Shown here piece by piece: positions 40,023-40,320 of a stretch of DNA of 40,320 nt. Source of the DNA: Clostridia bacterium (GTDB taxonomy: Bacteria > Bacillota > Clostridia > Christensenellales > CAG-138). Each line of letters starts with the position of its first letter. Position 1 is the stretch's first letter. Below the pieces are notes generated by a model. The model was given only the letters and a program-made list of their open reading frames with translations, did not search any database and had not been told where the DNA came from. The stretch spans positions 1 through 40,320 of the forward strand of contig JAFPWD010000003.1 of NCBI GenBank assembly GCA_017395105.1, in the 5' to 3' direction. The translations under genes and the position numbers were made by a program.

Positions 40023-40140
40023 CGCGGTATTTGAATTTGATTTGGAAAATTATCTTTCGGTGTGCGGAAATCAGCGGTATTTATAGGGTTGAATTGATTT
40101 TAGGGTACACTAAAAAGGGGTTGAGTTTGGGAAACGGTTT

Positions 40141-40320
40141 TTACGCGGCTTTCAGCTCAAAGAGTGATTTCCCGAGCCGTCCGCTTGCGACCCTTGCGCA
40201 CAGCTTTTGTATGTTAAAAGCCATGGCGAGGATAAAGAGCCGCGTTTCGTTGTTCTTTTTACCCCGTGTAAGGAAGCGCCGGAAGCCATAATCCTGTTTT
40301 AAGACCCCGAAAGCTCCCTC
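40141..40320 (-). CDS. IS1182-family transposase, C-terminal 59 residues (enters from right edge)
   Basis: The C-terminal end of a DDE transposase is read from the right edge to a TAA at 40141. EGAFGVLKQDYGFRRFLTRG, then KKNNETRLFILAMAFN and IQKL, is the typical end of the IS1182 family, where the Glu in EGAF is the last residue of the DDE triad. The terminus of the element must lie between about 40020 and 40140, but I could not fix it; a GGGGTTGAG near 40117 is one candidate. The first 33 bases of the window encode what looks like the start of the same kind of transposase on the same strand. Confidence 0.85.
   Translation of the reverse strand, partial: EGAFGVLKQDYGFRRFLTRGKKNNETRLFILAMAFNIQKLCARVASGRLGKSLFELKAA

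Noticed and set aside
39998-40291. Plus-strand frame of 97 codons near the right edge
   Set aside because: It overlaps the transposase C-terminus on the other strand and the LRR gene terminator, and has no ribosome site.
1-40320. tRNA, rRNA and other structured RNA genes
   Set aside because: I looked for cloverleaf-like segments in the intergenic regions and saw none that was convincing. A dedicated tRNA/Rfam scan would decide.

Overview
The window looks like a chromosomal segment of a Gram-positive, spore-forming Clostridia-type bacterium (Bacillota). The evidence is strong AGGAGG-type ribosome sites, many TTGNNN-N17-TATAAT promoters, a SpoIVFA/SpoIVFB-like pair, several lipoprotein-like products, and calcium-type dockerin modules on secreted proteins. 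A gut anaerobe is likely, but no rRNA or other marker is present to name the lineage.

Both edges lie in insertion-sequence DNA. The first 33 bases (minus strand) encode a start resembling an IS1182-type transposase. The last 180 bases encode the C-terminus of an IS1182-family transposase, also on the minus strand. The window is therefore a stretch of chromosome between two IS copies in the same orientation.

The left part (0.2-25.8 kb) is mostly housekeeping. It holds a PHP phosphoesterase, a DUF4253-like protein, an XRE regulator coupled to an ABC exporter, and a DUF2975 membrane protein with its small XRE regulator and operator-like repeats. These are followed by an alanyl-tRNA editing protein with TruA, a secreted Cys-rich protein that appears frameshifted, and a two-subunit chromate-type transporter. 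Next come the SpoIVFA/SpoIVFB pair, a TM2 protein, an unusual coiled-coil/alpha-beta-hydrolase fusion, a CCA-type tRNA nucleotidyltransferase and phosphofructokinase. Two tandem paralogous regulators with ArsR-like DNA-binding ends, three lipoproteins of unknown function, a PepV-type dipeptidase and oligoendopeptidase F complete the section.

The right part (26.0-39.9 kb) is the striking section: six consecutive same-strand genes for secreted multi-domain proteins. Five are built from choice-of-anchor-J/cleaved-adhesin-like beta-sandwich modules, some with Ig-like and other beta modules and Pro/Thr linkers. The sixth is a leucine-rich-repeat protein. All six begin with a signal peptide and end in a type I-like dockerin. 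Each has its own promoter and most have their own terminator, so they look like independently transcribed, co-regulated units. No cohesin, sortase signal or enzyme domain is visible here, so the docking partner must be elsewhere. I infer a cellulosome-like but non-catalytic surface adhesin or glycan-binding set.

A dispersed repeat (GTGAATAGTGAATAG... followed by a GAAATTCC/GGAATTTC hairpin) lies downstream of seven genes, always in the sense orientation of the gene. In two cases it supplies the stop codon.
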